A stretch of 64,000 bases of DNA from Candidula unifasciata (GCA_905116865.2 CAJHNH020008537.1:543882-607881); one strand, 5' to 3'. Positions 52,774-64,000 are shown, counted from the first letter of the stretch. A program made the numbers and translations. Notes: generated from the letters alone by a model not told the origin.

Positions 52774-53783
52774 TGTAATGGGGGATATTTTCACCCACAT
52801 TAGGAAGGTTGGGGGGGGGGGGGGAGGCATAAGGTTAACCCAAAACACCGAGATATTCCAGATACTCGGATTATACGAGGTTTTCAAGATGGGTGATGTC
52901 ACTTATAATTAGTTCTTTCTGTAATTTTTTTAAAACGGGTGTATGATTATTGTCACTTATAATCATTATAATTTTTGAAACTTTTTATAGGACCAATGTC
53001 GTTTGCTATCAGTACATTTAGACAGTTGAACAATTTTTTGGTAAACAGTGGATAGTTTCGTAAATTATTTAGTACATTTACTTGATTAATCTATAGGTAA
53101 AATGTATATCGGACGGGCACCCACTTGCAAAAAGCTAGGTTGTAATACCTCGTTGTCTAGAGGATGTTTATATGTGTGTCGTGAATGTTCTTATCACACA
53201 TTCTACATTGACATAACTGGTACAAGCCGACACCGACTTAGCCGTACGAAACATCAGTTTATTGACGTGTTCAAACTTACAACAGCGTCTAGTCGTTGTC
53301 CTACGGAACAGCTTTCGCACACCACATCACGCAGACTTCAACAAGCAGGTTCCTCACGCAGTCACTAACCAGAGTCTGCACCGATGTATCTGGTTGATCT
53401 TCTGGACATTACACAGACTGGCCTAGCTGGTCTTAGCTTCAAACGTCGTCGTCTGGTTCTCCTTTCACAACAAGCAATCTCACGTTGACATTCTTACGCT
53501 CAGTCTCCCGTCCTTTCACTCCAACAGTTCAACACATACTAACTTGATCAGAATCGAGTCTACCTTATACCACGGGTTAGTTTCACATGGCAACACGTGG
53601 TGGTCCTTTACTACACCGTGGCGACCTGTGGTCGCGTCAACGTGTCTCACGTGATCCCTCGTGGTCATCACCTATCTTGAAAACCTCGTTTAATCTGAGT
53701 ATCTGGAATATCTCGGTGTTTTGGGTTAACCTCAGGCCTTTCCCCCAACCTTCCTAATGTCGGTGAAAATATCCCCCATTACA
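52774..53783 (+). mobile_element. TIR DNA element, 1010 bp, inserted in a SINE
   Basis: Ends TGTAATGGGGGATATTTTC and its complement. The left inverted repeat runs about 52774-52905 and the right about 53665-53783, matching through gtttttgggttaac-like, ccgagatattccagatactc and gaggttttcaagat blocks. The left flank is SINE family 2 (caaactactgg) and the right flank resumes the same SINE (acgtaaatttgcc), so the insertion point is clear. Possible 5-bp duplication ACTGG/ACTTG, imperfect. Superfamily not determined. Confidence 0.7.
53102..53368 (+). pseudogene. Open frame inside the TIR element, unrecognised
   Basis: 88 codons with four Cys in the first half (Cys-Lys-Lys-Leu-Gly-Cys ... Cys-Leu-Tyr-Val-Cys-Arg-Glu-Cys) and His residues, vaguely zinc-finger-like. 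No catalytic motif. It may be the leftover of a transposase or a chance frame. Confidence 0.25.
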
Positions 53784-53872
53784 ACTTGACGTAAATTTGC
53801 CTAGAAAAACTACACAACAGCCAGGGGCTGTTAGGATTGGTTCTGTAAATAAAACGCAACTAACCTAACCTT
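53784..53872 (+). mobile_element. 3' part of the interrupted SINE (family 2)
   Basis: acgtaaatttgcctagaaaa, gccaggggctgttaggattgg and acgcaactaacc follow the family 2 body; the tail leads into (TCTG)n. Confidence 0.75.
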
Positions 53873-54094
<222 letters not shown>

Positions 54095-54204
54095 CCTGGA
54101 TGTATGTGTGTTTTTTTTTTTCTAGCTTACCCTCTTGAACTTATCTTATTCTTTATGTTTTAATTTTCTTTTATCTTTCCATGTGTGTCTTGTAACCCAA
54201 CCCT

Positions 54205-57085
54205 CCCCCCCCCCTCCCCTTCCTCTTTTTTTCTCTTACTCTCCTCCTTCTCCTCCTCCTCCTCACTCTCCCTCCTCCTCCTTCTCCTCCTTCTCCTCCT
54301 CCTCCTCCTCTCCTCCTCCTCCTCCTGCCTCCTCCTCCTCCTCTTCCTCCTCCTCCTCCTCCTCCTCCCCTCCTCCCTCTCTCCTCCTCCTCCTCCTCCC
54401 TCCTCCTCCCTATCCTCCTCTCCCTCCTCCTCCTCCCTCCTCCTCCTCCTCCTCCTCCTCCTCCCCTCCTCCTCCTCCTCCCCCCCTCCTCCTCCTCCTC
54501 CTCCTCCTCCTCCTCCTCCCTCCTCCCTCTCCTCATCCCCTCTCCTCCCCCTCCTCCTCCTTCTCTCCTCCTCCTCCTCCTCCTCCTTCCCTCCTCCTCC
54601 CCCCCTTACCCTCCTGCCCCTCCCCCTCCCTCCTCCTCCCTCCCCCCCCTCCCCCCCCCCCCCCCCTCCCCTCCCCCCTCCTCCTCCTCCTCCCCCTCCT
54701 CCTCCTCCCCCCTCCCCCTCCTCCTCCTCCCCTCCCCCCTCCTCCCCCTCCTCCCCTCCCCCTCCCCCCCCTCCTCCCCCCTCCTCCCTCCTTCCTCCTC
54801 CCCTCCTCCTCTCCTCCTCCTCCCTCCCCCTCCTCTCTCCTCCTCCTCCCCCTCCTCCTCCCCCTCTCCTCTCCTCCTCCTCTCCTCCCCTCCCTCCTCC
54901 TCTCCCTCCCCCCCCTCTCCTCCTCCTCCCTCCCCCCCCCTCCCTCCTCTCTTCTCCTCCTCTCTCCTCCTCCCCTCCTCCCTCCCCCTCCTCCCCTTCC
55001 CCCCCCCCCCCCCCCTCCTCCCCCTCCCCCCTCCTCCTCCTCCTCCTCTCCCCCCCCCCTCCTCCTCCCCCCCTCCTCCCCCCTCTCCTCCCCCCCCCCC
55101 CCTCCTCCCCCCCCTCCCCCTCCCCCTCCCCCCCCCTCCTCCTCTCCCCTCCCCCCCTCTCCCCCCTCTCCTCCTCCCCCTCCTCCCTCCCCCCTCCTCC
55201 TCCCCCCCCCCCCCTCCCTCCCTCCTCCTCTCCCTCCCCCCTCTCCCCCCCTCCTCCTCCTCCCCCCCCCCTCCTCCTCCTCCCCTCCCCCCCTCCTCCC
55301 CCCTCCTCCCCCCTCCCTCCTCCCCCCTCCCCTCCCCTCCTCCTCTCCCCTCCTCCTCCTCCTCCCCCTCCCCCCCCCCCCCCCTCCCCCCTCCTCCCCC
55401 CCCTCTCCTCCTCCCCTCCCCTCCCTTCCCTCCTCCTCCCCCCCCCTCCCCCCCCTCCCTCCTCCTCCCTCCTCCTCCCCTCTCCTCCCCCCTCCCTTCC
55501 CCCCCTCCTCCCCCTCTCCCCCCCCTCCTCCTCCTCCCCCCCCCTCCTCCTCCCTCCTCCCCTCCTCCCTCCCCCTTCCTCCCCCCCCTCCCTCCCCCCC
55601 TCTCCTCCCCCTCTCCCCCCCTCCCCCCTCCCTCCCCTCCCCCCCCCCCCCCCCCCTCCTCCTCCCCTCCTCCCCCCCCTCTCTCCCCCCCCCCCCCCCT
55701 CCCCCCCTCCTCCCCCCCCCCCCCCCCCTCCTCTCCCCCTCCCCCCCCCCCCTCCCCCCTCCTCCCCTCCCTCCTCCCTCCCCCCCCTCCCTCCCTCCCC
55801 CCCCCCCTCCTCCTCCTCTCCCCCTCTCCCTCCCCCCCTCCTCCCCTCCCTCCTCCTCCTCTCTCCTCCCTCCCCCCCCCCCCCCCCTTCCCCTCTCTCC
55901 CTCCTCCCTCCCCCCCCCTCCCCTTCCTCCTCCTCCCTCCCCTCCCCCTCCTCCCCCCCTCCCCTCCTCTCCCTCCTCCCCTCCCTCCTCCTCCTCCCTC
56001 TCCCCCCTCCTCCCCTCTCCTCCTCCTCCTCTCCCTCCTCCCCCCTCCCCTCCTCCTCCTCTCCTCCCCTCTCCTCCCCCTCCTCCTCCTTCCTCTCCTC
56101 CTCCCTCTTCCTCCCCCCCCCTCCTCTCCCTCTCCTCCCTCCTCCTCCCCCCCCCCTCCTCCTCTTCTCCCCCCTCCTCCCCTCCCCTCCTCCCTCCTCA
56201 TCCCCCCTCTCTCCTCCTCCTCCCCTCCCCCTCTCTCCTCCTCCCCTCCTCCCCTCCTCCCCCCTCCTCCTCCTCCCCCCTCCTCCTCCCCCCTCCCTCT
56301 CCTCCTCCTCCTCCCTCTCTCTCTCCTCTCCTCCTCCCCCTCCCTCTCCTCCTCTCCTCCCCCTCTCTCCTCCTCCCCCCTCCTCCTCCCCTCCTCCTCC
56401 CTCCTCTCTCCCCTCCTCCTTCCCCCCTCCTCCTCCTTCCTCCTCTCCCTCCTCTCTCCTCCTCCCCCCCTCCCCCCTCTTCCCCCCCTCCTCCTCCTCC
56501 TCCTCCCCTCCTCCTCCCCCCTCCTCCTCCTCTCCTCCTCCTCCTCTCCCTCTCCCTCTCCCCCTCCTCTCTCCTTCTCCCTCTCTCTCCTCCTCTCTCC
56601 TCCTCCTCCCTCCTCTCCCCCTCCTCTCCGCCCCCTCCTCCTCCCTCCTCCCCCTCTCCCTCCTCCCTCTCCCCCCTCCTCTCCCTCTCCCCCTCCTCCT
56701 CCTCCTCCTCAGTATCTCTCTCCCCTGTCTCTCCTCCCTTCCCTCTCCTCCCCCTCCCCTCTCCTCTCCTCCCTCCTCCTCTCCTCCTCCCTCCTCCTCC
56801 TCCTCCCTCCCTCCTCCTGCTCCCCTCCTCCTCCCCTCCCCCTCCCTCCCCCCCCCCTCCCCCTCAGTCTCTCTCTATCCGCCTCTTCCCCCTCCCACCT
56901 CCTCTCCCCCCTCACTCTCCTCCCCCCTCTCCCCTCTCTCTCTCTCTCTTTCCTCTCTCTCCCTCTCCATTATCTCCCCTTTCTCTCTCCCCCTCTCTCT
57001 CTCCCCCACTCACTCTCTCCTCTCTCTCTCCCCTCTCTCTCCCCCCTCATTCTCTCCCCTACACTCTCTCTCTCCCCTCTCTCCT
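54205..57085 (+). repeat. 2.9-kb polypyrimidine tract (CCT/CTC-rich)
   Basis: Almost only C and T for about 2.88 kb with a handful of A or G. No fixed period: mixtures of (CCT)n, (CTC)n and C runs up to about 18. Frames of up to 992 codons of Pro/Ser/Leu (plus) or Gly/Arg/Glu (minus) are compositional artefacts. Confidence 0.97.
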
Positions 57086-57214
57086 CCCCTCGGTTTGTGT
57101 GTTCGTCGTGTGATCCCGTTCAGTCTATAAATTATCCAATAACTCTTATTTGTAACCAGCATCGATAAGGTCCCCTGGTCTCTGTGCTGCCCTTGACCTG
57201 AGTAGCAAGGTAAC

Positions 57215-57436
57215 CAGTCAATGACCATTTTCCATGCGTGTTGGGCATATAGGGCTAGACCTATATTTTATAGAACATCTCGGTGGGTGATGTGGTCAAT
57301 ATCACGCCGATCACCTTTACTTCCTATGAGTACTCATTTAAGGCTGGGTCGACCTGGGAGCTCAGGTCATGACCTGAACCAACGATCTTCACAACTGCAG
57401 GTCTGCATCTAGCCACTACACCAATACCGCTCCCTT
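57215..57436 (-). mobile_element. tRNA-headed SINE (family 1)
   Basis: Minus strand: A box gtgtagtggctagatgc, B box gttggttcaggtc, then the family 1 body ending with gccctatatgcccaacacgc. Confidence 0.75.
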
Positions 57437-57529
57437 AGACTTTGTTTTGGCTTTTTGTGATTTTACAATGCAATTTTACGATGAGTAGTTCACCATTACT
57501 CCTGTACGGTCGGTTCTAGATACACGTGT

Positions 57530-57640
57530 CGAAACCAGCAAAAGACAAATCTACTGCAGCAGGGGTCGAACCCTGCACCTCGGCATTACTAAGTGCTTTG
57601 GCAGCGCCTAAGCCAACAGGCGTCAACATATCAACCAGAC
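57530..57640 (-). mobile_element. SINE head fragment (family 2-like)
   Basis: Minus strand: A-box-like gttggcttaggcgctgcc, B box gtgcagggttcgacccctgc, followed by ctggtttcgacacg as in family 2. Confidence 0.6.
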
Positions 57641-57644
57641 TAGT

Positions 57645-58585
57645 GGGCATTGAAGAAATACTAACACTAACACTACAGCGTGACCTGGGAGTAAAGCATT
57701 GCTATAGTAAGGCAGAGATAGGAGATATTATAGCCAACTCTTTATGGTAACAATCAGCATACTTTTGAAGCTGACACACCCAAACTAAAAATTCAAAAGG
57801 CAGCTGTCAGATGCGCCCCACTATTGACCCCACAACAGAATTGCAGCTCACTAATGGAGCAAGCGGCCGGTCACGAAAGTCGGCATGGCATTCGCAAAAA
57901 TACACGCTATTCGGATCGTAATAGGCCACGTGCAATTTTAATGTAGTCAACAACACGCCGTGGGCACAGCATTTAAAAATTAAAAAAAATTCCACATGAG
58001 TTTCACAGCTCACAGTGTTGCATCAAGCGCTAGACTCGACTCAGCAGTTGAAAGACGGAACTTTTGGACTCCTGCTACAGAGGAATTTGCATCAACAAAA
58101 CCTGGCTTATAATAAATATACTTTTTAGAACGTCAGCAGTCAGTCGACTATCTGCCATTCTGGTCGGAAGCGGCACCTCATATATGCAAACAAACACAAT
58201 TATAGTCAAAAAGACTCAATAGACCAGAGCTTTCTAGACTGTGTGTGGCAATAGATTAGTGTGTCGGCTGCAGTGTGAAGGTGTGTCGCACGAATGTAAA
58301 ACCATGTATGTGCTGGTATCGCTTATGGTGAGTTAGTTTGCTTATTGAGTCTGATTTGCTAGTTGGATGAATTATTGTGTCGCGAAAAAAGTGGACTAGA
58401 CTTACTTGGTTCTTTAAAATTGTTCGGAAACCGAGTTGTTCGGAAACCGAGTTGTTCGAAAAGCGAGAACAATAATTATGTATGTGAAATTAATGTAAAG
58501 AGGAGTTAGTGGTCTTAGCAACAGATGACGTAATATGTGTAACCTTTGTTACAGTATTTAATTGTATAGAAAAGAAAATATATAC
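57645..58585. other. Unannotated sequence
   Basis: Nothing recognised except a short ttcggaaaccgagttg tandem duplication near 58425-58465. Confidence 0.4.
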
Positions 58586-58589
58586 AATC

Positions 58590-58920
58590 GTATTAATTAT
58601 AAAACCAGATTCTCTCCCCAAGACTGGGGAGAGGGACAGTGTATTATATTCAGACTAAGGACTGGGCACAACAGATTTCGTCAACATATGTTCAAATTTT
58701 TCGGTGCAGGAAACACGGAGACGTGTCCCTGCAGCGTGGAACCCGAAAACGCCGAGCATGTGCTCCAACACTGTCAACTGTATGCTGACAACAGAGACGC
58801 AATCTGGCCTGTTCCAACCACACTGAAGACAAAACTGTATGGTACACAAGAGGATTTGGATTGCACGATAGCTTTCATAAAGGCTACCGGCCTCCTGATG
58901 TGTTTTCTGATATAAGAATC
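58590..58920 (+). mobile_element. LINE 3' end (family II)
   Basis: Open frame with Ile-Ile-Phe-Arg-Leu-Arg-Thr-Gly-His-Asn-Arg-Phe-Arg-Gln-His-Met-Phe-Lys, Cys-Pro-Cys-Ser-Val and Glu-His-Val-Leu-Gln-His-Cys-Gln, nearly identical to the 5.0-kb copy. Severe 5' truncation removes the RNase H core. The stop (about 58915) is followed by atcgaagaag. Confidence 0.85.
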
Positions 58921-59090
58921 GAAGAAGAAGAAGAAGAAGAAGAAGAAGAAGAAGAAGAAGAAGAGAAGAAGAAGAAGAAGAAGAAGAAGAAGAAGAAGAA
59001 GAAGAAGAAGAAGAAAAAAAAGAGGAAGAAGAAGAAGAAGTAGAAGAAGAAGAAGAGAAAAAGAAAAAGAGGAAGAAGAAGAAGTATTTA
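58921..59090 (+). repeat. (GAA)n tail of the family II LINE
   Basis: gaagaagaa with a few g/a and aaaa interruptions, about 170 bp, beginning exactly at the LINE 3' end. Confidence 0.92.
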
Positions 59091-59584
59091 AAGAAAATAG
59101 AATTGAGCCTATTTTTATTAATAATGAAACTATGATCTCTCTTTAATGGACGCAAGAAAGTTGATGTCATAAATTCAAATTGATGTCATAAATAATAGTT
59201 GATGAAGGCGGGTTTTTTTGCTACTTCTGAAGGTACTCCTGTTCAGACCGTGGTAATCTCATTCTTGTGGTTCTCAGCTAAATCCCCCGTATCAGCACTA
59301 TCAACTTCCAAGCCCATGCTTGTACTCGGCGACAAAGATTAATTATCATGGCAACGAAGCCACCAGTGTTTTTGTTTGCATGGCTACATTTTCTCCAGGG
59401 TCAGTTCATGGTCGTCTAAGTCTGTGTTCTTCAACACGCAGTGACGCCGACTGTGACAACATAACAAGAAGTGAAATAGAAATCGAAAACAGAACATGAA
59501 TTTTAGCAGCAAGGTTACAGACAACTAGCAAGATAAACAATAAAACTGAGATTGCTGCAAAAGGGCTCTTAAAATAACAAGAAG

Positions 59585-59880
59585 AAAAAAGATCAGAAAC
59601 GATTTACGAAGGAAAATACGGGTAGCGGCAGCTGTGGATTTTATTAGAAAACAACGAGTGAAATGTTTTGGCCATATAACGTGGATACCACAGCAAAAAA
59701 TTGAGTACACACCAGGCGGGAAGCGAAGAGGAGGACGATCGTGCACATGAGGGACAGAGGGAATAAGAAAGTCCCTGGAAATCCCCATCGACGAAGTGAA
59801 AAAAAACGGGCACTTTCAGATATATTATACTGTAACCAGAACTATCCGCCAGAGTTTACAGCTGGTGAACGCTAAGAAAA
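59585..59880 (+). pseudogene. LINE ORF2 C-terminus plus 3' UTR
   Basis: Plus frame: Arg-Lys-Gln-Arg-Val-Lys-Cys-Phe-Gly-His-Ile-Thr-Trp, Gly-Gly-Lys-Arg-Arg-Gly-Gly-Arg-Ser, a stop, then Ile-Arg-Lys-Ser-Leu-Glu-Ile-Pro. Followed at 59838 by aaccagaactatccgccaga and gtttacagctggtgaacg, the end shared with repeat R5, then a GAAAAGAAAAG tail. Confidence 0.65.
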
Positions 59881-60117
59881 GAAAAGTTACTACACCTACG
59901 CGGCAACGTAAAAATGGACCAAGATTAGAGATTTAAAAAAACACACACACACATAAAACAATGAGAACTGTGAAACGTTGCGAAATCTCAAAGCTGAATA
60001 ATGAAAAAGCAGCTATAATATCAAGCTTGGTCTCTGGGGAGTTTTCTGTACAGCTGAAAAAGCTACATTACAAGGAAATAATCCAAATAAAATATATTTC
60101 TATTTCTTTTCTTGGCG

Positions 60118-60245
60118 TCACTTTCTCCTTCTCTCTACCTCCCTCTCTCTCTCTCCACCCCTCTCCCCTCCCTTTCCCTCTCTCTCCCTTCCTCTTTCTC
60201 CCCCTCTCTCTCCTCTTCCCCCTCTCTCTCTTCTCTCTCTCTGTA
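60118..60245 (+). repeat. TC/CCT-rich low-complexity tract
   Basis: About 125 bp of ctctctccctctc sequence. Confidence 0.9.
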
Positions 60246-60989
60246 TCCAAGTGAAGTGTTTGGAAGTACTGCGGTTGAGGATCTTCTGTGCTCTTTCTAA
60301 TGCTCTGTGTAAGTTGATCTTCATTTCTCTACGGCTCTCCTTGATGGTATGGCACTGTCTTTTGCGTGGACTTTCCATTGCTTTGTTTTTATTTTTTCAA
60401 TATCGGTCAATATACACCTGGGACCAGGTAGTCTTTTGAAGTCCTAAGAAGGCTAATGAAAAGCTAGGGACAAGTCGGTGGCGCTGAATTTGATTCGCTA
60501 AGAAAAACTGACAATAATTTGACTAGAATGACTTGCACTTCCTTCCTTCCTCCCTTGTCCCCCGGCATCCTGGCGGCTACCTGGTAGTTCATCGACCCTG
60601 AGATTAAATAACTTCAGTCTGCATGACATGCATACAGGGCGAATCATATCAACCCAAATCAACTCCTTCTGTCACGCGGATTCATTAGGACAAGAGACCT
60701 GACAGTTTGATCTGAGCTTGCGAAACTGGAGGTTCTAACATTGTGTGTTGTGGGACTCACAGATCCACAGAAATAAGTGGAGAGGAGGCGTTAGGACAAC
60801 ATATGCAGAGAGTAAACAGCATGAACAACCAATGGCACAGCACCTGCAAGCAAGCTACAAGTAAACAGATTGAGCTCATCTCTCTTTCCCGTGGCAACTT
60901 ATGTGTGTCATCGACTCTTTTTCAATCATTTAATTCTGTTTAGAGATGTTAAAAAAGAAAGAAGAAGTAAAAAAAAAAAAAGAACCTTT

Positions 60990-61185
60990 TCCCACGACTA
61001 TAGGAGTATAGGGCATATATGGCTAGACCTATATTTTTATAGACCAATCGGTACAAGATGAGTGATGTGGTCAGCATCACACCGGCCGCCTTTACTTCCC
61101 GGGACTGCACCATTATATCCACTCAAGGCTTGGTCGACATGGGAGCCAAGGTAATTTTTGAAAATAGTCCGGCTCCGAAAGAAGA
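60990..61185 (-). mobile_element. SINE (family 1) body lacking its tRNA head
   Basis: Matches 26225-26430 up to agtccggctccg, then switches to (GAA)n where the tRNA head should be. Confidence 0.75.
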
Positions 61186-61466
61186 AGACAAAGAAGAAGA
61201 AGAAGAAGATGAAGAAGAAGAAGAAGAAGAAGAAGAAGAAGAAGAAGAAGAAGAAGAAGAAGAAGAAGAAGAAGAAGAAGAAGAAGAAGAAGAAGAAGAA
61301 GAAGAAGAAGAAGAAGATGATGATGATGATGAAGAAGAAGAAGAAAAAGAAGAAGAAAGAAGACGAAGAAGAAGAAGAAGAAGAAGAAGAAGAAGAAGAA
61401 GAAGAAGAAGAAGAAGAAGAAGAAGAAGAAGAAGAAGAAGAAGAAGAAGAAGAAGAAGAAGAAGAA
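61186..61466 (+). repeat. (GAA)n microsatellite
   Basis: About 280 bp of gaagaagaa with a (GAT)4 interruption near 61317-61330 and a gacgaa variant at 61362. Confidence 0.95.
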
Positions 61467-61559
61467 CGTGCGTTATTCGCTGTATATTTCAAATCGGCAA
61501 GGGGAGCTATGCAGGGATTTAAAAAAAATTGAATTGTGGCCCCTTTCCCTTTTTCTTTC

Positions 61560-61765
61560 TTATTTTACCCCACCAGGTCATCACACGATCGATAAACACC
61601 AGATGACACAAAGTGCCACCAGAGGGATGAGAATCACCCGTGGAGGGGTCCTGGAAACCGCGTTCAGCCATTAGACCATATTTATAGGCGGGCTACATTG
61701 CGGCCGCTGGCAAGAGCAAAAAAGGTCTTCAATTTAACGAATAATTGCACCCCACAAAGCGATGA
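61560..61765 (+). repeat. Interspersed repeat R4 (copy 4)
   Basis: accccaccaggtcatcacac through gaataattgcaccccacaaa; same block order as copy 1 at 37.9 kb. Confidence 0.75.
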
Positions 61766-62570
61766 CTGGATTTACCTCTTGTGATCTATTTACAGAGAAG
61801 CGATTAGTGCATGCATGTTGGCGTCATGTAACATAATTTTACCATAGGGACGGCAGAGAGGGATTTCTATGCACACATTTGAGCGTGACGCGTCGATACA
61901 AATTGATTTGGGGGAGGGAAATTTTAAATAACGATCCATGCGTTTAATTGTTGGCCGTACAATATCAACATTTCCTTTTTTTCTGTCAAAAATATTTATT
62001 CCATTAACTTTTTATAGAATCCAGAATTTGTGGCTCGTTTCCGTGGCAACATGTTTTGTTTCGTTATGTTTTGATTATAAGCTTTCTTTTATAAGAGTTG
62101 TGTATTCTACAGCTGATAATATCCCCACCTATAACAGCACATTGTCAACCATGAATCTTTTGTAACTTCAGTGAGGACTAGTAACGAACTCAGGCTAGCT
62201 CTGCTCATTTAAACACTAACTGACCTGCTATTGATGATTAGTCAGGCTGGTCTACGTTAGAGGAATGTAGAATGCACTCTCTCGTCGGACCTAGGTTCAG
62301 TGTGTGGGGTAGGGGGGTTAGAGTTAGGGCCAGTTGTACATGTTATGGGGTCGTTAAACCACACACATCCTGTAATATAGAGCACGTAGGTCGCTGTTAA
62401 GACCGTCGAGATAATACAACGTCGCACCAAACTGACATCCCTGCCACTCAAGCTTACGCGTCTTAAAGGTTAGCATTCATGAATGAACGTCCAATTACAG
62501 TGTCCTGGTCTGACGTCATCACTAATAAGTGTGTAGCTGGGCGGAGCTGGGCCTGAGTTCGCTACACGTT
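61766..62570. other. Unannotated sequence
   Basis: No gene or repeat family recognised. Confidence 0.4.
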
Positions 62571-62574
62571 CCCT

Positions 62575-63010
62575 AAAGTGAAAAGGCGGGAAGTGATGCG
62601 GACATATATAAGATCTAACGGCCTCTTAAATACAATTCTAAAAGGGCTCAGTAAAGGGAAAGAGGAGACGAGGCACACCAAGAAAGTTATGGATATAGAA
62701 CTTGACTGCCTGGACAGGACTTCGGCATGCTACCATCTGACTGTCGAAGTTTTCCAGCACTCCTGCATACATTGGAAAAGCCTACAAAGTACGCAAACCT
62801 CCTGGAACCTCATAAGTGATGCTTGCCACTGTGCACTAAGTTTGGACAGTTAGAAGACAAAGAAGACAGTCAAATATGTGAAGAAGGGCACTTAAGTTAG
62901 CAAGAGATGGTTTAAAGAAACGAGAACGTCCTAAAGAAACCCCGAGACGAACGTTCATGAAAAAAGCCAAAAGTAAAATCCTCCATGACACATAAACAAT
63001 TGTACAGGAA
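62575..63010 (+). pseudogene. LINE ORF2 C-terminal remnant
   Basis: Basic, broken frames: Val-Lys-Arg-Arg-Glu-Val-Met-Arg-Thr-Tyr-Ile, Lys-Gly-Lys-Glu-Glu-Thr-Arg-His-Thr-Lys-Lys-Val, and after a break a Ala-Arg-Asp-Gly-Leu-like block near 62905. Layout as in RTE-type ORF2 ends; family uncertain. Confidence 0.4.
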
Positions 63011-63024
63011 AGAACGGCGGAGCC

Positions 63025-63222
63025 AGATTTTTTTTCAAACATGACCTTGACTCTCAGGTTTACCCAGCCTTGAGTGGGTACTGGGTCTAATCCCGGGAAG
63101 TAAAGGCAGCCGGTGTGATGCTAACCACATCACCCATCTTGTGCCGATTGGTATACATTTTTTAAGGTCTAGCCCTATATGCCCTATACGCTAAAAGGCG
63201 TGGGAAAGGGACATTTGTTACT
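63025..63222 (+). mobile_element. SINE (family 1) body, head missing
   Basis: Plus strand: ttgagtgggtactgggtcta, cccgggaagtaaaggcagcc, tcacccatcttgtgccgatt, gccctatatgccctatacgc. Opposite orientation to the copy at 61.0 kb. Confidence 0.75.
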
Positions 63223-63376
63223 TTTTACAGGAAAGAACGAAACAGAAGAATGATTTGCAAACGGCACAGCAGGTTATGTTGACGAGGCTGGCTTTGATTA
63301 CATATTGACATTGAAAGCGCCCACTGCTTCTTAAAAAACAGATACAGTCCAGTCACAATTTTATTTTTACCCCAGT

Positions 63377-63485
63377 AACATTTTCTGCAGCGAGATTTCC
63401 TGGACCTTCATAACATTTTCTGCAGCGAGATTTCCTGGACCTTCATAACATTTTCTGCAGCGAGATTTCCTGGACCTTCATAACA
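63377..63485 (+). repeat. 35-bp tandem repeat, just over three copies
   Basis: Unit aacattttctgcagcgagat followed by ttcctggaccttcat; copies look identical. Confidence 0.93.
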
Positions 63486-63814
63486 TTTTTAAGGTTTAAC
63501 AGGATTTTGATTGTAAGACCTACCATTACCTTTTGTTGTTGTCGTTGTTGCAGCAGTCTTCGTTGTTCTTCCAATATTGCTGAGTTATTCGACTCCATTC
63601 ATATACAAACTGCCAAGTTATCTATTTTTCTCGTCGCAATATTGTCTAGTTATCAATATATGTCATCTCTATACTACCAAGATATCTACTCCTTTCATCT
63701 CAGTGCTGGAGAGTATTTTCTATTGTCATCTCAAAACTAACAAGTTATGTACCTTTTTGAAATAAAATAAGAATACTGCATCGCTATCTTGTCTGTCCAT
63801 GTCCGTTCAACTAC

Positions 63815-63920
63815 TACTGCTGCTACTTCAATTACACTACTACTACTACTACTACTACTATTACTACTAACACCACTACTACCACCACCACCACAGCTAC
63901 TACTATTACTACTACTACAT

Positions 63921-63986
<66 letters not shown>

Positions 63987-64000
63987 AACAACTACTACTA
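63815..64000 (+). repeat. (ACT)n microsatellite running off the window
   Basis: actactact with acc and att interruptions from about 63815 to the window end. Confidence 0.95.

Noticed and set aside
54135..57130. Open frames of about 980-990 codons (plus) and 531 codons (minus)
   Set aside because: Pure pyrimidine sequence rarely makes stop codons (all need purines). The translations are Pro/Ser/Leu or Gly/Arg/Glu strings with no motif.

Overview
The window is animal nuclear DNA, gene-poor and extremely rich in repeats. Several things point this way. A split gene has GT-AG introns of up to 4 kb. Non-LTR retrotransposon remnants with C-terminal RNase H domains, tRNA-headed SINEs and DNA transposons with inverted repeats are scattered throughout. 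A very large share of the sequence is minisatellite or microsatellite. The mix fits a lophotrochozoan, most likely a mollusc, but that is an inference from repeat content only.

Layout. 1-4.2 kb: LINE debris and a complete, dead DNA transposon of the Merlin (IS1016-like) type with a perfect 8-bp target duplication (1678-2609). 4.27-17.64 kb (+): the one clearly identified gene, a WDR55 orthologue (WD-repeat nucleolar protein). Seven phase-consistent exons cover all but the N-terminus. Its introns hold LINE/SINE fragments and five minisatellites, two of which begin exactly at splice donors. 17.7-20.5 kb: SINEs, a possible short coding exon and a 1.5-kb 32-bp minisatellite. 20.5-28 kb: possible minus-strand coding sequence, including three exons (27.7, 25.3 and 23.9 kb) whose splice phases match, encoding an unrecognised protein. 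28-46.8 kb: LINE remnants separated by large tandem arrays with units of 66, 31, 28, 42, 17 and 15 bp and trinucleotide runs. 48.7-50.6 kb: a SINE whose tRNA-like head has been blown up into about 84 copies of a 21-bp unit. 52.5-57.1 kb: nested SINE/TIR-element insertion, then a (TCTG)n tail and a 2.9-kb nearly pure pyrimidine tract. 57-64 kb: more SINEs, LINE 3' ends with (GAA)n tails and an (ACT)n array.

The main theme is how minisatellites arise. At five or more loci the tandem unit can be traced to a specific parent sequence: a LINE reverse-transcriptase C-terminal segment (34.3-37.5 kb, 42.5 kb), LINE RNase H segments (29.3 kb, 32.1 kb), the A-box to B-box interval of a SINE (48.7-50.5 kb), and splice-donor junctions of WDR55 (7990, 14096). 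Most long open frames in the window are artefacts of arrays whose unit length is a multiple of three; they are not annotated as genes.

Limits: everything here is read by eye from sequence. Family names rest on recognised motifs, and boundaries of decayed repeats are approximate (about 20-50 bp).
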